Assembly (NCBI RefSeq): GCF_020497125.1
Contig: NC_059080.1
Span: 45,945,563 to 46,009,562 of the forward strand
Direction: 5' to 3'
DNA from: Mauremys mutica
Lineage: Eukaryota > Chordata > Testudines > Geoemydidae
DNA length: 64,000 nt
The notes under the pieces are model-generated. The model saw nothing but the letters and a program-made list of their open reading frames with translations, ran no database searches and had not been told where the DNA came from. Of this stretch, positions 24,501-36,500 are shown one piece after another (position 1 is the stretch's first letter; each line of letters opens with the position of its first letter). The position numbers were made by a program, and so were the translations under genes.

Positions 24501-27500
24501 ACAGGAGTAAATCAGGAAAAACTCCACCAAAGTTGACAGAATTATACAGTAGTGTAAGGGGAGAATTAAGCCCTTCACTTTTTAAGTTCTCCCCCTTTCC
24601 CTCATCCTGTTATTCAGCTCTTTATAGCAGGGAATGACATGAGCTCAGTCTGACATGAAAGCTTCTACAGAAGCATTTCCCTATGACTGAAGCTCCAGCC
24701 CTGTGTCTGAAGTACCTGGCTTGTGTCAGGGAGCTTTTCCTTATCAGCCAACGGAGCAGCGGTGGTTTCATTGGGAACAAGAGAAGCAGCAAGGAGGCAA
24801 AGTTCAGAAACCATGAAAGCTCGGTTTTAGTTATTGAGATTTTCAAGTCTCACACGGGTCGTTCCTCACCCTGATCTTCTCTCTTCAGTTCCACTACTCA
24901 TATTATATCTCCCTCATTGGGCCCCCCTCAGCTACACAGGGAAATAAAACCAGAGTAAGTTACAATTACCTCCCTCCCAGTTCTCTGTGCCATTTGCAAT
25001 GATTAATTTAATGACATAGATCTACCAAGTGAAGGACCATGTGGAGAGGTTCCCCCATGTAGCTCTCCCCATGTAGATCCCTGACCTCGTTAATGTGATC
25101 CTGTGCCACTGAAGTCAAGGGGATCATTGGCAGTGAGCTGTACAGGAACAGGATCTGACCTTCAGAGGGCACCAAAGCAGCAAGAGCTACAGGGCTTAAA
25201 GCCAGCCAAGGCCACAGCACAGCATTGAGGGCCACTTTCAGTTCCCCTTACCATGCACACTTCAGCCTTAGTATATCCTAACACTCACAAGTGCAGCCAG
25301 ACTCAGGCTGAAGAAAAGGCCCCTAGGGAACCTCCCTACTTCATGTCTCATGACCCCATATTTAGACAACTCTCCAATACCCAATTCTACAGGCCACTTC
25401 CCTCAGATCCCACTGAGGACTACACTAAGAAACTGCACCATCTACTCAGGACACTCCCTACACTAACACAGGAACAAATCAACATACCCTTAGAGCCCCG
25501 ACCAGGGTTATTCTATCTACTACCCAAGATCCACAAACCCGGAAATCCTGGACGCCCCATCATCTCGGGCATTGGCACTCTCACTGAAGGACTGTCTGGA
25601 TATGTGGACTCTCTACTCAGACCCTATGCCACCATCACTCCCAGCTATCTCTGTGACACCACTGATTTCCTGAGAAAACTACTATGCATTGGTGACCTTC
25701 CAGAAAACACCACCCTAGCCACCATGGATGTAGAGGCTCTCTACACAAACATCCCACACACAGATGGAATACAAGCTGTCAGGAACAGTATCCGTGATGA
25801 TGCCACAGCACAACTGGTTGCTGAGCTCTGTGCCTTTATCCTCACACACACAACTATTTCAAATTTTATGACAATATATACCTCCAGATCAGTGGCACCG
25901 CTATGGGCACCCGCATGGCCCCACAATATGCCAACATTTTTATGGCTGACCTGGAACAACGCTTCCTCAGCTCTCGTCCACTCACGCCCCTTCTCTACCT
26001 ACACTACATTGATGACCTCTTCATCATCTGGACCCATGGGAAGGAGACTCTGGAAAAATTCCACCACGATTTCAACAGCTTCCACCCCACAATCAACCTC
26101 AGCCTGGACCAATCTACACGGGAGGTCCACTTCCTAGACACCATAGTGAAAATAAGTGATGGTCACGTTAACACCACCCTATACCGAAAACCTACCGACC
26201 GCTATGCCTACCTTCATGCCTCCAGCTCCCATCCCGGGCACACCACACGATCCATTGTCTACAGCCAAGCACTGAGGTACAACCACATCTGCTCCAACCC
26301 CTCAGACAGAGACCAACACCTACAAAATCTTCACCAAGCATTCTCAAAACTACAATACCCGCATGAGGAAATAAGGAAACAGAACAACAGAGCCAGACGT
26401 GTACCCAGAAGCCTCCTACTGCAAGACAAACCCAAGAAAGAAACCAACAGAACTCCACTGGCCATCGTATACAGTCCCCAGCTAAAACCCCTCCAATGCA
26501 TCATCAGGAATCTACAACCCATCCTGGACAATGATCCCTCACTTTTACAGGCCTTGGGTGGCAGGCCAGTCCTCACCCACAGACAACCTGCCAACCTGAA
26601 GCATATTCTCACCAGTAACTGCACACTGCACCATAGTAACTAACTCAGGAACCAATCCATGCAACAAACCTCGATGCCAACTCTGCCCACATATCTACAC
26701 CAGCGACACCATCACAGGACCTAACCAGATCAGCCACATGATCACCGATTCATTCACCTGCATGTCCACCAATGTAATATATGCCATCATATGCCAGCAA
26801 TGCCCCTCTGCTATGTACATAGGCCAAACTGGACAGTCCCTACGGAAAAGGATAAATGGACACAAATCAGATATTAGGAATGGCAATATACAAAAACCTG
26901 TAGGAGAACACTTCAATCTCCCTGGGCACACAATAGCAGATTTAAAGGTAGGCATCCTGCAGCAAAAAAACTTCAGGACCAGACTTCAAAGAGAAACTGC
27001 TGAGCTTCAGTTCATCTGCAAATTCGACACCATCAGCTCAAGATTAAACAAAGACTGTGAATGGCTAGCCAACTAAAAAAGCAGTTTCTCCTCCCTTGGT
27101 TTTCACACCTCAACTGCTAGAAGAGGGCCTCATCTTCCCTGATTGAACTAACCTCGTTATCTCTAGCCTGCTTCATGCTTGCATATATATATATACTCAC
27201 CCCTGGAAATTTCCACTACATGCATCCGACGAAGTGGGTATTCACCCACGAAAGCTTGTGCTCCAATACGTCTGTTAGTCTATAAGGTGCCACAGGACTG
27301 TCTGCTGCTTTTACGTATTTAGACAGACACCTATATGCTCCATTCCAAGGGTCAGCACTGTTCCACGTTCAATGGCGCGCCAATGCTCCTCAACACTGTG
27401 CTTTTTGCAGCCATCGTGGGCAAGGCCTGGTATACTGTGCAGGCATTGGGTCTACATCCAGTATAAAAGTCTCTTGGTTTCTATGACAACCTGGGGTGTC

Positions 27501-30500
27501 AGACTGAAAACTCCACAACAGCTGGAGGTGAATTACAAAAACAGGAGCTCCTTATGTCATTAAATATGACAATGAATATAATCCAGTCTGGGCACCAGGT
27601 TATTTCATGCCGTTAATTTCACTCAGCCCCTGAAGATCAGTTCTCAGTGTGTGGTAGATACTGCCATGTAGACCTCAGCAGTGGAGAAGAGGGAGGTGTG
27701 GCAGCTGAGGAGGAGGCAGTTGGGGCTTTTGGCTGCATGGAAGATGATAGAGGCAGAGTGGGATTGTGAGATGAGCACATTAGCTGGATGTCCGTGCTAA
27801 AAGGGTCAGCAGTGAAATAGCAACCTATTTAAGTAGTCTTCAGTGGGTTTCAGAGTTAACACTGCAGCTCAGCTCTCTTGTTTAAAACTGTCAGACTGTC
27901 TAAGGCAAGACTGCATCCGCTTACACTCAGTTTTATTCTGGCAGGTTTTCTTTGCAACCATTTGGGGTGGGGTTGGTTATTTATAATGAAAGTTACAATC
28001 TCTAGTGCATTTCTCTGGCAAGGCATGGACACTGACCAGTGCTGCAGCTGAAGAATCATGGAATACATAGCGCCCTGACCATGAGTGACTTACCCTCTAC
28101 CCGCCCAAGGTACATCGTACTGGGCTTTTGACTAGATTTGATCATATTGCCCCCATCAAAATTCATAGCCAGGTTGAGGGGGAGGAAATCTGGCTGTGAG
28201 TTGCCTTCCCCCGTTGCTTGTGATTAGCAGGGAGCTTCCCCATCTCTGATGCTTGCTGAGAGAAGGAACCATGCCCTCCAATACCAGGACTGGCCATTAA
28301 TTGCTGAGGTTGTATGAAACTCCTGACGTATCAGACCCCACCACACCCTTATCTCCTTCTTTGAAGACTGATCTCACACCAGCTCCCCGAAATCCTCCCC
28401 TGACAGTACTGTGCTGCCCCAGGGAAGGATGGTGGAGGATTATGCTTCATCCCTGAGAGATCCTTTACATACTTACAGCACATGCCTGAGCTTGGGGATT
28501 TAATAGCCAGGGTGGGTAGTGAATTGGTCAACCTAATGCCAGCATCCCTTCTAGGTTTTAGGCCTTGTCTACACTGGAATTTCAACCCCTGATGTAGCTG
28601 CATCTGTGTCTACAGGAGTCTGCACTATTTACACCAGTGCAGATCTCACCAGACTGGCTACACTAGGCATTTGTAGACAAGGCCTTAGAGAGCCACAAAC
28701 CCGCAGCACTGCAGTTTTACAGGCAGGGCTGGCTCCAGGTTTTCTGCCACTCCAAGCGGGGGGAAAAATAAAGCCAATAGGCGGCAGCTCAATCGGGCCA
28801 CTCCATTCTTTGGTGGCAGTTCGGCAACGGGTCCGTCACTCCCTCTCTTCCTCTTCAGCAGCACTTCAGCGGCAGCTCAAAGAGGAAGAGAGTGACTGAG
28901 CGACCTGCCGCCGAATTCCCACTGAAAACCTGGACGTGCCGCCCCTTTGTATTGGCCGCCCCAAGCACCTGCTTCCTTAGCTGGTTCCTGGAGCTGGCTC
29001 TATTTACAAGAAAGAGTCAAAATCTCAGAAACCCTTGGCCTAGTTTATGACTCTGAGTAAAGGAGTCAATTGACCAGATTATTTTTCAATCACTGGTCTG
29101 AGAAGCTCTGAATTCACAGCTGGTGAAGAATCTGGAGAGCCGGGTGGCAGGGCTGTGTACATCCAGCTATCCCCCATCCCTCCAGCTGGGCTATCTGGGG
29201 AAGGAGCTGTCATCCACATCGAGTGTATCCACACCTGCTCTCTGAATCCATCCAGAAACCCTGGTACCAGGCTCTGCTGTACAATGGCCTCTTTTACCTT
29301 CCCAGTACTCAGCGCTGACACTAACCCTTTGATGTCTGGAGTCAGAGCTCCTGATAGTGCAGGGTTTCCTGTATGCAGACTCATTCCAGGCCCCACAGGG
29401 TTAATCATACACTTGGACACAGCAGCAGATCATTTTCTTTCCTTCTCTTTTCATTGGTGAGAGAAGAATAAACATCTGAAATCTGTCCCTGGAGGGCCTC
29501 AGGGTTTCACAACTGGTTCATTCATCTTAATGTAACTACAAAGAAGAAAACAAGAATGGAAGGGAGGAGGATGGAAATGCAGCCAAGAGGGCAGCAGATC
29601 AACAGCTTTGGTGGGGTCCCTGCAAAGCCCACCTCCCCTCGAGGGGAAGAAATGGCATTCCTTGGAATGGGTGCTGGTTCCAGGAAAGAACAGTGCTGAC
29701 CCAACAAGGGCAAAAGAGGGAAGCTCTTGGGGCACTGGTGTCCACAGAGAGAGGTGGACAGGATCAACAAGGCCACAGAGCAACATTCATACCCTGGAAA
29801 AGTACTGCTCTTCAAGGGTCCCCACAGAGTACAGTGGTTCAAGTGTAGAATATGGTTGCCTAGAGGGCCCAGTTAGGATCAGGTCTGATTTGTTCTAGGC
29901 ACTGCACATACCTGCTAAGAGACAACCCCTGCTCCAAAGAACTTATGATCTGAAGAGATGAGACAAACAAAGGGTGGGGGAAACCAAGTGTAGTTATTCC
30001 CATTGTACAGATGGGGAAATTGAGGCAAAGAGAGATAGAGTGACTTGCCAAAAGCCATGCAAGGTGGTGGTGGCAAAGCCAGAAAATGAACCCAGGGTTC
30101 CTAATTCCCAGCCTGGTGCCTTATGCTTTAACATTTAATTTAGTGCTGTGAAACAAGACAGACTGACAGCCCCAAAGATCGAAGTGTTCCACTGAGCCAA
30201 AGGACAGGGCTGGCTCAGACAATGGCAGTGCCAATTTCCCCCATTGGGGCCACTCTTTGTAGCCCATTCAGTCAGTTGGTCTCCCTGTGCCACTGCCTGC
30301 AAAAGCCCAATTACTGTAAATTAATGTGGGCACCTCTCCATCAAAAGCTAGACACAGTGCACGAGTTCATGTCACAAGCAATGAATCAATAGCCAGTAGA
30401 ATACAGGTGTCCATCGACCAGTGAATCACAGGTCAGAGTGTGCCTCCAGGGCACTACAGCAAATACACCTTAAGTGCAGGTGGCAAGCAAATGACAGAAT

Positions 30501-33500
30501 CAAGGGCTCAAGTTGATTGGTGGAGGAGGGTTCTGATGTGAGATACAAAACAATAGCCCACCCAAGTTAGAACTTACTGCTAAGGTACTTAACCAGCAAC
30601 AGTAATAATTCCTAGCAGAGGGTGTCATTGATACACCAAGGGGGAAAATGCACTGTGATAGGTGAATCTAAAAGCCTGAAGCTGCCAAAACCTCAGGATT
30701 CAGCATCCAAAGAAGTGTTGGCATTTCTCTGTAACATGCAGGGTGCTTGGAATTCTATAACAAGAAAGATATGTACAATACACCACACTCCATGGGGTTT
30801 AATTTTTGTAAGGAAACACACTAACCATGGCTGCACAGCTAAAAATCCACTGAGCACAGTGACAAACCCAAAATATCACTTATTTTTAGAAAAATTCATC
30901 ATCTTGATGCGTAGTCACAGTTGTAAGCATGTCATATTCCCTTCTAGATAAGCACATATACTCATAATCACATGGTCTTCACCCACATGCTTCCTTCCTC
31001 TTAATTCACTTTCTCACTGTTGTCTCATCTGCACAAAGGTCCAATTGTACAAAAATGTATGCATCTGCTTAACTTAATGCACATGAGCAGTCCATTGAAG
31101 CCATTGGGACTACTTATGAGCTTATGATTTTGCAGGATGACCAGCTTAGATTGTAAGGTCTTTGGGACAGAGACTCAATCTTTATCTATATTGTAAAGTG
31201 TCAAGCACATCTATGATTCTATAGGTTATAAATGATAACGTTAATAATTATTACTTCTTGTTGCAGATTCTAGGTAGTATAGTCCAAACAGCATTGCCGA
31301 TGCTAAAAAGTACTAGGATTAGAACTACCATTACATTAATAGATTTTAAAATCAGAAGATACATTTTTATCAATGACTTGGAAGTAGGGCTGTTGATTAA
31401 TCGCAGTTAACTAACGCAATTAACTACAAAAATATAATCACTATTTAATCAGAATTAATCGCAGCTTTAATCACACTGATAAACAATAGAATACCAATTG
31501 AAATTTATTAAATATTTTGAATGTTCTTCTACATTTTCAATTATTTTGATTTCAATTACAACATAGAATACAAAGTGTACAGTGCTCATTTTATATTATT
31601 TTTATTAAAAATACTTGCATTGTAAAAATGATAAAAGAAATAGTATTTTTCAATTTACCTCATACAAGTACTGTAGTGCATTCTCTTTATCATGAAAGTA
31701 CAACTTACAAATGTAGATTTTTTTTTGTTACATAACTGCACTCAAAACCAAAACAATATAAAACTTTAGCATATACAAGCCCACTCAGTCCTAGTTCTTG
31801 GTCAGCCAATCGCTAAGACAAACAAGTTTGTTTACATTTGTGGGAGATAATGCTGCATATCTGGTACATAAATATCTTGCGATGCCGGCTACAACAGTGC
31901 CATGTGAATGCCTGTTCTGACTTTCAGATGACATTGTAAAAAAGAAGCGGGCAGCATTATCTCCCACAAATGTGAACAAACTTGTTTGTCTGAGTGATTG
32001 GCTGAACAAGAAGTAGGACTGAGTGGACTTGTAGGCTCTACAGTTTTACATTGCATTAAAAAACAAAGTCATTATTTTTTATACACAATTCTTCATTTGT
32101 AAGTTCAACTTTCATGATATAGAGGTTACACTACAGTACTTCTAATGGGAGAATTGAAAAAAATACTATTTATTTTATCATTTTTACATTGGAAATGTTT
32201 GTAAAAAAAATAAAATAAAAAGTGAGCACTGTACCCTTTGTATCCTGTGTTGTAATTGAAATCAATATATTTGAAAATGTAGAAAACATCAAAAATATGT
32301 AAGTGGTATTCTATTATTGTTTAACAGCACGATTAATCACGCAATTAATGTTTTTAACGCGCAATTAATTTTTTTTAAATCACACGATAGCCCTACTTGG
32401 AAGAAAACAAAATCATCACTGATAAAGTTTGCAGATGAGACAAAAATTGGGAGAGCAATAAACAACAACAAGGACAGGTCACTGCTTCAGAGAGAGTGGG
32501 ATCACTAAGTAAACTAGATGCGAGCAAACAATGTGCATTTTAACACAGCTAAATGTAGATGTATACATCTAGGAACAAAGAATGCAGGCCACACTTACAG
32601 GCTCGGGGACTCTATCCTGGGAATCAGTGACTCTGAAAAAGACTTGGGGACTGTGGTGGATAATCAGCTGAACAGGAGCACTCAATGTGATGCTGTGGCC
32701 AAAAGAGCTAATGTAATCCTGGAATGCATTAAACAGGGGAATCTAGAGTAGGATTAGAGAGGTTATTTTACCTCTCTTTTTGGCATTGGTACAACCACTG
32801 CTGGAATCCTGTGTCCAGTTCTGGAGCCCACAATTAAAGAAGGATGTTGATAAAATGCAGAGGGTTCAGAGAAGAGCCACGAGAACAATTAAAGGATCAA
32901 AAAACCTGCCTCATAGTGATAGACTCAAAGAGCTCAATCTTTTTAGTTTGACAAAGAAAAGGTGAAAGGGTGACTGGACCACAGTCTACAAGTATCTATC
33001 TGGGATAGAGATATTTAATAATGGGCTCTTCAGTCTAGCAGAGAAAGGTCTAACACAGGGATCGTCAGCCTTTGGCACGTGGCCCGGCAGGGTAAGCACC
33101 CTGGTGGGCCAGGACAATTTGTTTACCTGCCACGTCCACAGGTTCAGGCAATCGCAGCTCCTACTGGCCGCAGTTCGCCGCTCCAGGCCAATGGGGGCGG
33201 TGGGAAGCGGCAGCCAGCACATCCCTCGGCCCGCGCCGCTTCCTGCAGCCCCGATTAGCCTGGAGCGGTGAACCGCGGCCAGTGGGAGCTGCGATTGTCT
33301 GAACCTGTGGACATGGCAGGTAAACAAATCGTCCTGGCCCGCCAGGGTGCTTACCCTGGTAAGCCACATGCCAAAGGTTGCCGATCCCTGGTCTAACACA
33401 ATTCAATGGCTAGAAATTTAAGCTAGACAAATTCAGACTGGAAATAAGGTGTAAATTTTAACAGTGAGAGTAATTAATCCTTGGAGTAATTTATCAAATG

Positions 33501-36500
33501 TCATTGTGGATTCTGCATCGCTGACCCTTTTAAAATCAAGGTTGGATGTTTTTTCTAAGAGATCTGCTCTAGGAATTATTTTGGGGCAGGTCTCTGACCT
33601 GTGTTATACAGGAGGTTAGACTAGATAATCATAATGGTCCTTTGGACCTTGGAACCAGTGAACCTGGCCTCCTGCATAATCCTGGTCATAGACATTCATC
33701 CACTGATTCCTGTAGTGGATGGACTTATTTTTCCCAACTATGTAAGTCAACTCTATCAAGCTCAATAATTTTGGGGCACTTTAAACATACCAGGCCAAAT
33801 TCAGCCCAGGTGTAAGAATGCACCAATGTACTTGGCCTATGAGCCAAATCCTGAAGCCAACAGGTTACAAGGGATTTACACTGGTGTAACTGAACACAGA
33901 ATTTGGCCCTTTGGGACCATCAACTTCAGTGTGGCTGCACTAGAACTGGGAGAAATGTTTTGGTCGAATAGTAAATTCACCAAAAAAAATGCAGCTTTGT
34001 GATGGCCAAATCTTGGTTTAAAGACTTCAATTTACAGAGAATCCACCATTTACTTTGGTTCAAACCAGCAAATGACCTGGACCCCATGCTGCAGAGGAAG
34101 CAAAAACCCACCATGGTTTCTCCCAATTTGACCCGGGGGAAAATTCCTTCCTGACCCTAAATACAGCAACCTGTTAGACCCTGGGCATATAGGTGAGACC
34201 TGTTCGGAGAATGTGAAATAAATAGGGTAGAGACTAAACAAGAATAATCTTGCTTCTGGCCTTGCTTTTAGTTTAAACAGGCTGAATAAGCAAGCAAGAG
34301 ACTGTAAGTGAAAGCACAAGGCTGCACCCCCACCCCCACCCCAAGCGGGTAGCCTTGCCTTTCAATAACAAGAGATGATAAGAGGCTAATCGAGCAGCGG
34401 GAGGGTATAAGGAGGAGACACAAAGTCTGCAAGAAAGTGACCGTGGCCAGAAAAAACCCTGCTTCTTACCCCTCTGTCAGGGTTCCCTCCCCATTCTGAA
34501 CTCTGGGGTACAGATGTGGGGACCTGCATAAAAGACACCCTAATCTTATATTCCACCAGCTTAGGTTAAAAACTTTCACAAGGCACAAAATCCTTTCCTT
34601 GTCCTTGGATGGTATTGCTGCCATCATCAAGTGATTTAAACAAACATTCAGAGAGGGGCCATTTGGAGCCCCATATCCCCCAAAATATCCCCCCAAGCCC
34701 CTTCACTCCCTTTCCTGGGGAGGCTTGAGAATAATATGCCAACCAATAGATTAACAAAGTGAGCACATAGCAAATCCCTGGTTTTTAGGACACTGAAAAT
34801 CAATCAGGTTTTTAAAAAAAGAATTTTATTTTAAAAAAAGTAAAAGAATCACACCTGCAAACTCAGTATGGAAGATAACTTTACAGAGTAAATAAAAAGA
34901 TTTAAAACCCAGAGGATTCCCTTCTGATTCTGCTTCCCAATTACAAAACAGGAATAAAATTACCCTTTAGTATAGGGAAAATTCACAAGCTAAACCAAAA
35001 GATAATCTAATGCATTTCCTTGCTATTACTTACAATTTTTGTGATTTTAGATGTATCATTTCAGGATCTTTTTAGGAGATTTTTTTTTCTGCCCTGGTCC
35101 CTCTCTCTGTCTCAAGAGCGAACACACACACAAGAGAACAAACAAAGCCTTCCCCCCACATTTGAAAGTATCTTCTTTCCCCATTGGTCCTTCTGATTAG
35201 GTGCCAACTAGGTTAATTGAACTGATTAACCCCTTACAGGTAAGTGATTCTGCACCTTTGGCCAAGAGGTATTTTATATTACTGTGTACATAAAGGTTGT
35301 TATCCTTCCCTTTATATTTATGACACCCTCCCATCAGATACAAAAGAGGTAGTCTCAACACCCCTAGACTCAACCATATATTGGAAGGAGTGGTACCAAG
35401 GGAGGGGCACTACAAATGTAATTAATTTTGCTAAGAAGGTGGGGGCGGGAGAGGGAGCTCTGTTGGCGTGCAAAGCTAGGAGTTAGGAGAAGAAGGGGGT
35501 TCTCTCAGCATATAGAACTGTAGTTGGGGGAGAGGAAGAGGAAAAAACTATTGGCGTATAGAGATAGCCCAACTGGTGTGAAGGGCTTCAGAGTATGCTT
35601 GCTTGCTTAGCCCCAATAAACCCATCGAATTGCCTGCAGACTGGACTCTGGACTGTTATTTTCCAGCAAACTGCATCTGGGAACTGAGAGGGAGGAGGGA
35701 GGTGGACTTCTGCCAACAAGACCCACCAACCAGACACCTGGGAAAAATTTATCTCTAGTAACTCAGAGTCCTCCCCATCTAGTGTCCCATCTCCAGCTGT
35801 TGGAGTACCTACATTAGCAAGATTGGCCCAGTGAGCACATATTATGATTATATTTGCTGTAATAAGTTATTCAGGAACTAGAACCATAAGTTATTTTTAA
35901 AAAACCCTTAAACGGCAAGATTCAAAGAGGGATTGGACATTTATACATATAAAAAGTCTATGCAAACATCAGAATTAATTATAAGAACTAGAGTATTGTA
36001 AGGGGTATAAAACTTCCTGCTTCAGGACTTAAGACAATCTCTAACTAACTATTAGGGATCAGGAAGAGATCTCCGTGGGGGACAGATTATCACCCAACCA
36101 CCTACTGCAGAGTTTCTTGCACCATCCTCTGAAGCAGGGTGGATTTGATTTAAATCATGATTTAAATCACTAGTCAGGAAGACTCGATTTAATCATGGAT
36201 TTCTACATAAAAGTGCATTCTTGTTGGTTGTTATAACCTTAATACATATTCTTCACAACTCAGAATAGATAAAGGTTTCATTTTTAGAAGGTACACTATA
36301 CATTTTTAAGTGATTTATTTTGAAAACTTTTCAGATTAGTTTTACAGCTATATCAGAAAATGAATGATTGTTTGGTTATTTCATTTACCAAAGGTAATTG
36401 AAGCAGATATTTATGAAGTCACTGTGAGGTGAACTATCCCCAATTCAGCAGGTTAATCATTAATATTTGGAGGATTTTCTTGCTATGCTGTATTAGGAGG

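Larger units (their letters stand above)
25325..27315 (+). mobile_element. Penelope-like retroelement, nearly full coding length, frameshifted
   Basis: A reverse-transcriptase frame is followed by a linker with Cys motifs (CNKPRCQLC) and a GIY-YIG endonuclease, the order that defines Penelope-like elements. The 3' untranslated part ends in the phrase GTTAGTCTATAAGGTGCCAC that is very common in turtle genomes. The 5' end is approximate; the DNA just before 25325 is not recognised. Two frame breaks show that it is inactive. Confidence 0.9.
31345..33650 (+). mobile_element. CR1 LINE 3' part, split by two hAT elements
   Basis: CR1 pieces are 31345-31384, 32396-33055 and 33391-33650. Joined by position they read in order: ATCAATGACTTGGAAG, AAGTTTGCAGATGAGACAAA, a frame with SDSEKDLGTVVDNQLN and ESCVQFWSPQLKKDVDKMQR, and a 3' end with AGACTAGATAATCATAATGG. 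Both interruptions are bounded by 8-bp duplications of CR1 sequence. Confidence 0.85.

Noticed and set aside
25850..25862. Programmed frameshift in the Penelope-like RT
   Set aside because: The break is at a CACACACA run, prone to slippage mutations, and a second break follows near 26635; decay is the simpler explanation.
27185..27198. (TA)n run as a regulatory element
   Set aside because: A short AT dinucleotide run in the Penelope-like 3' region; no support for function.
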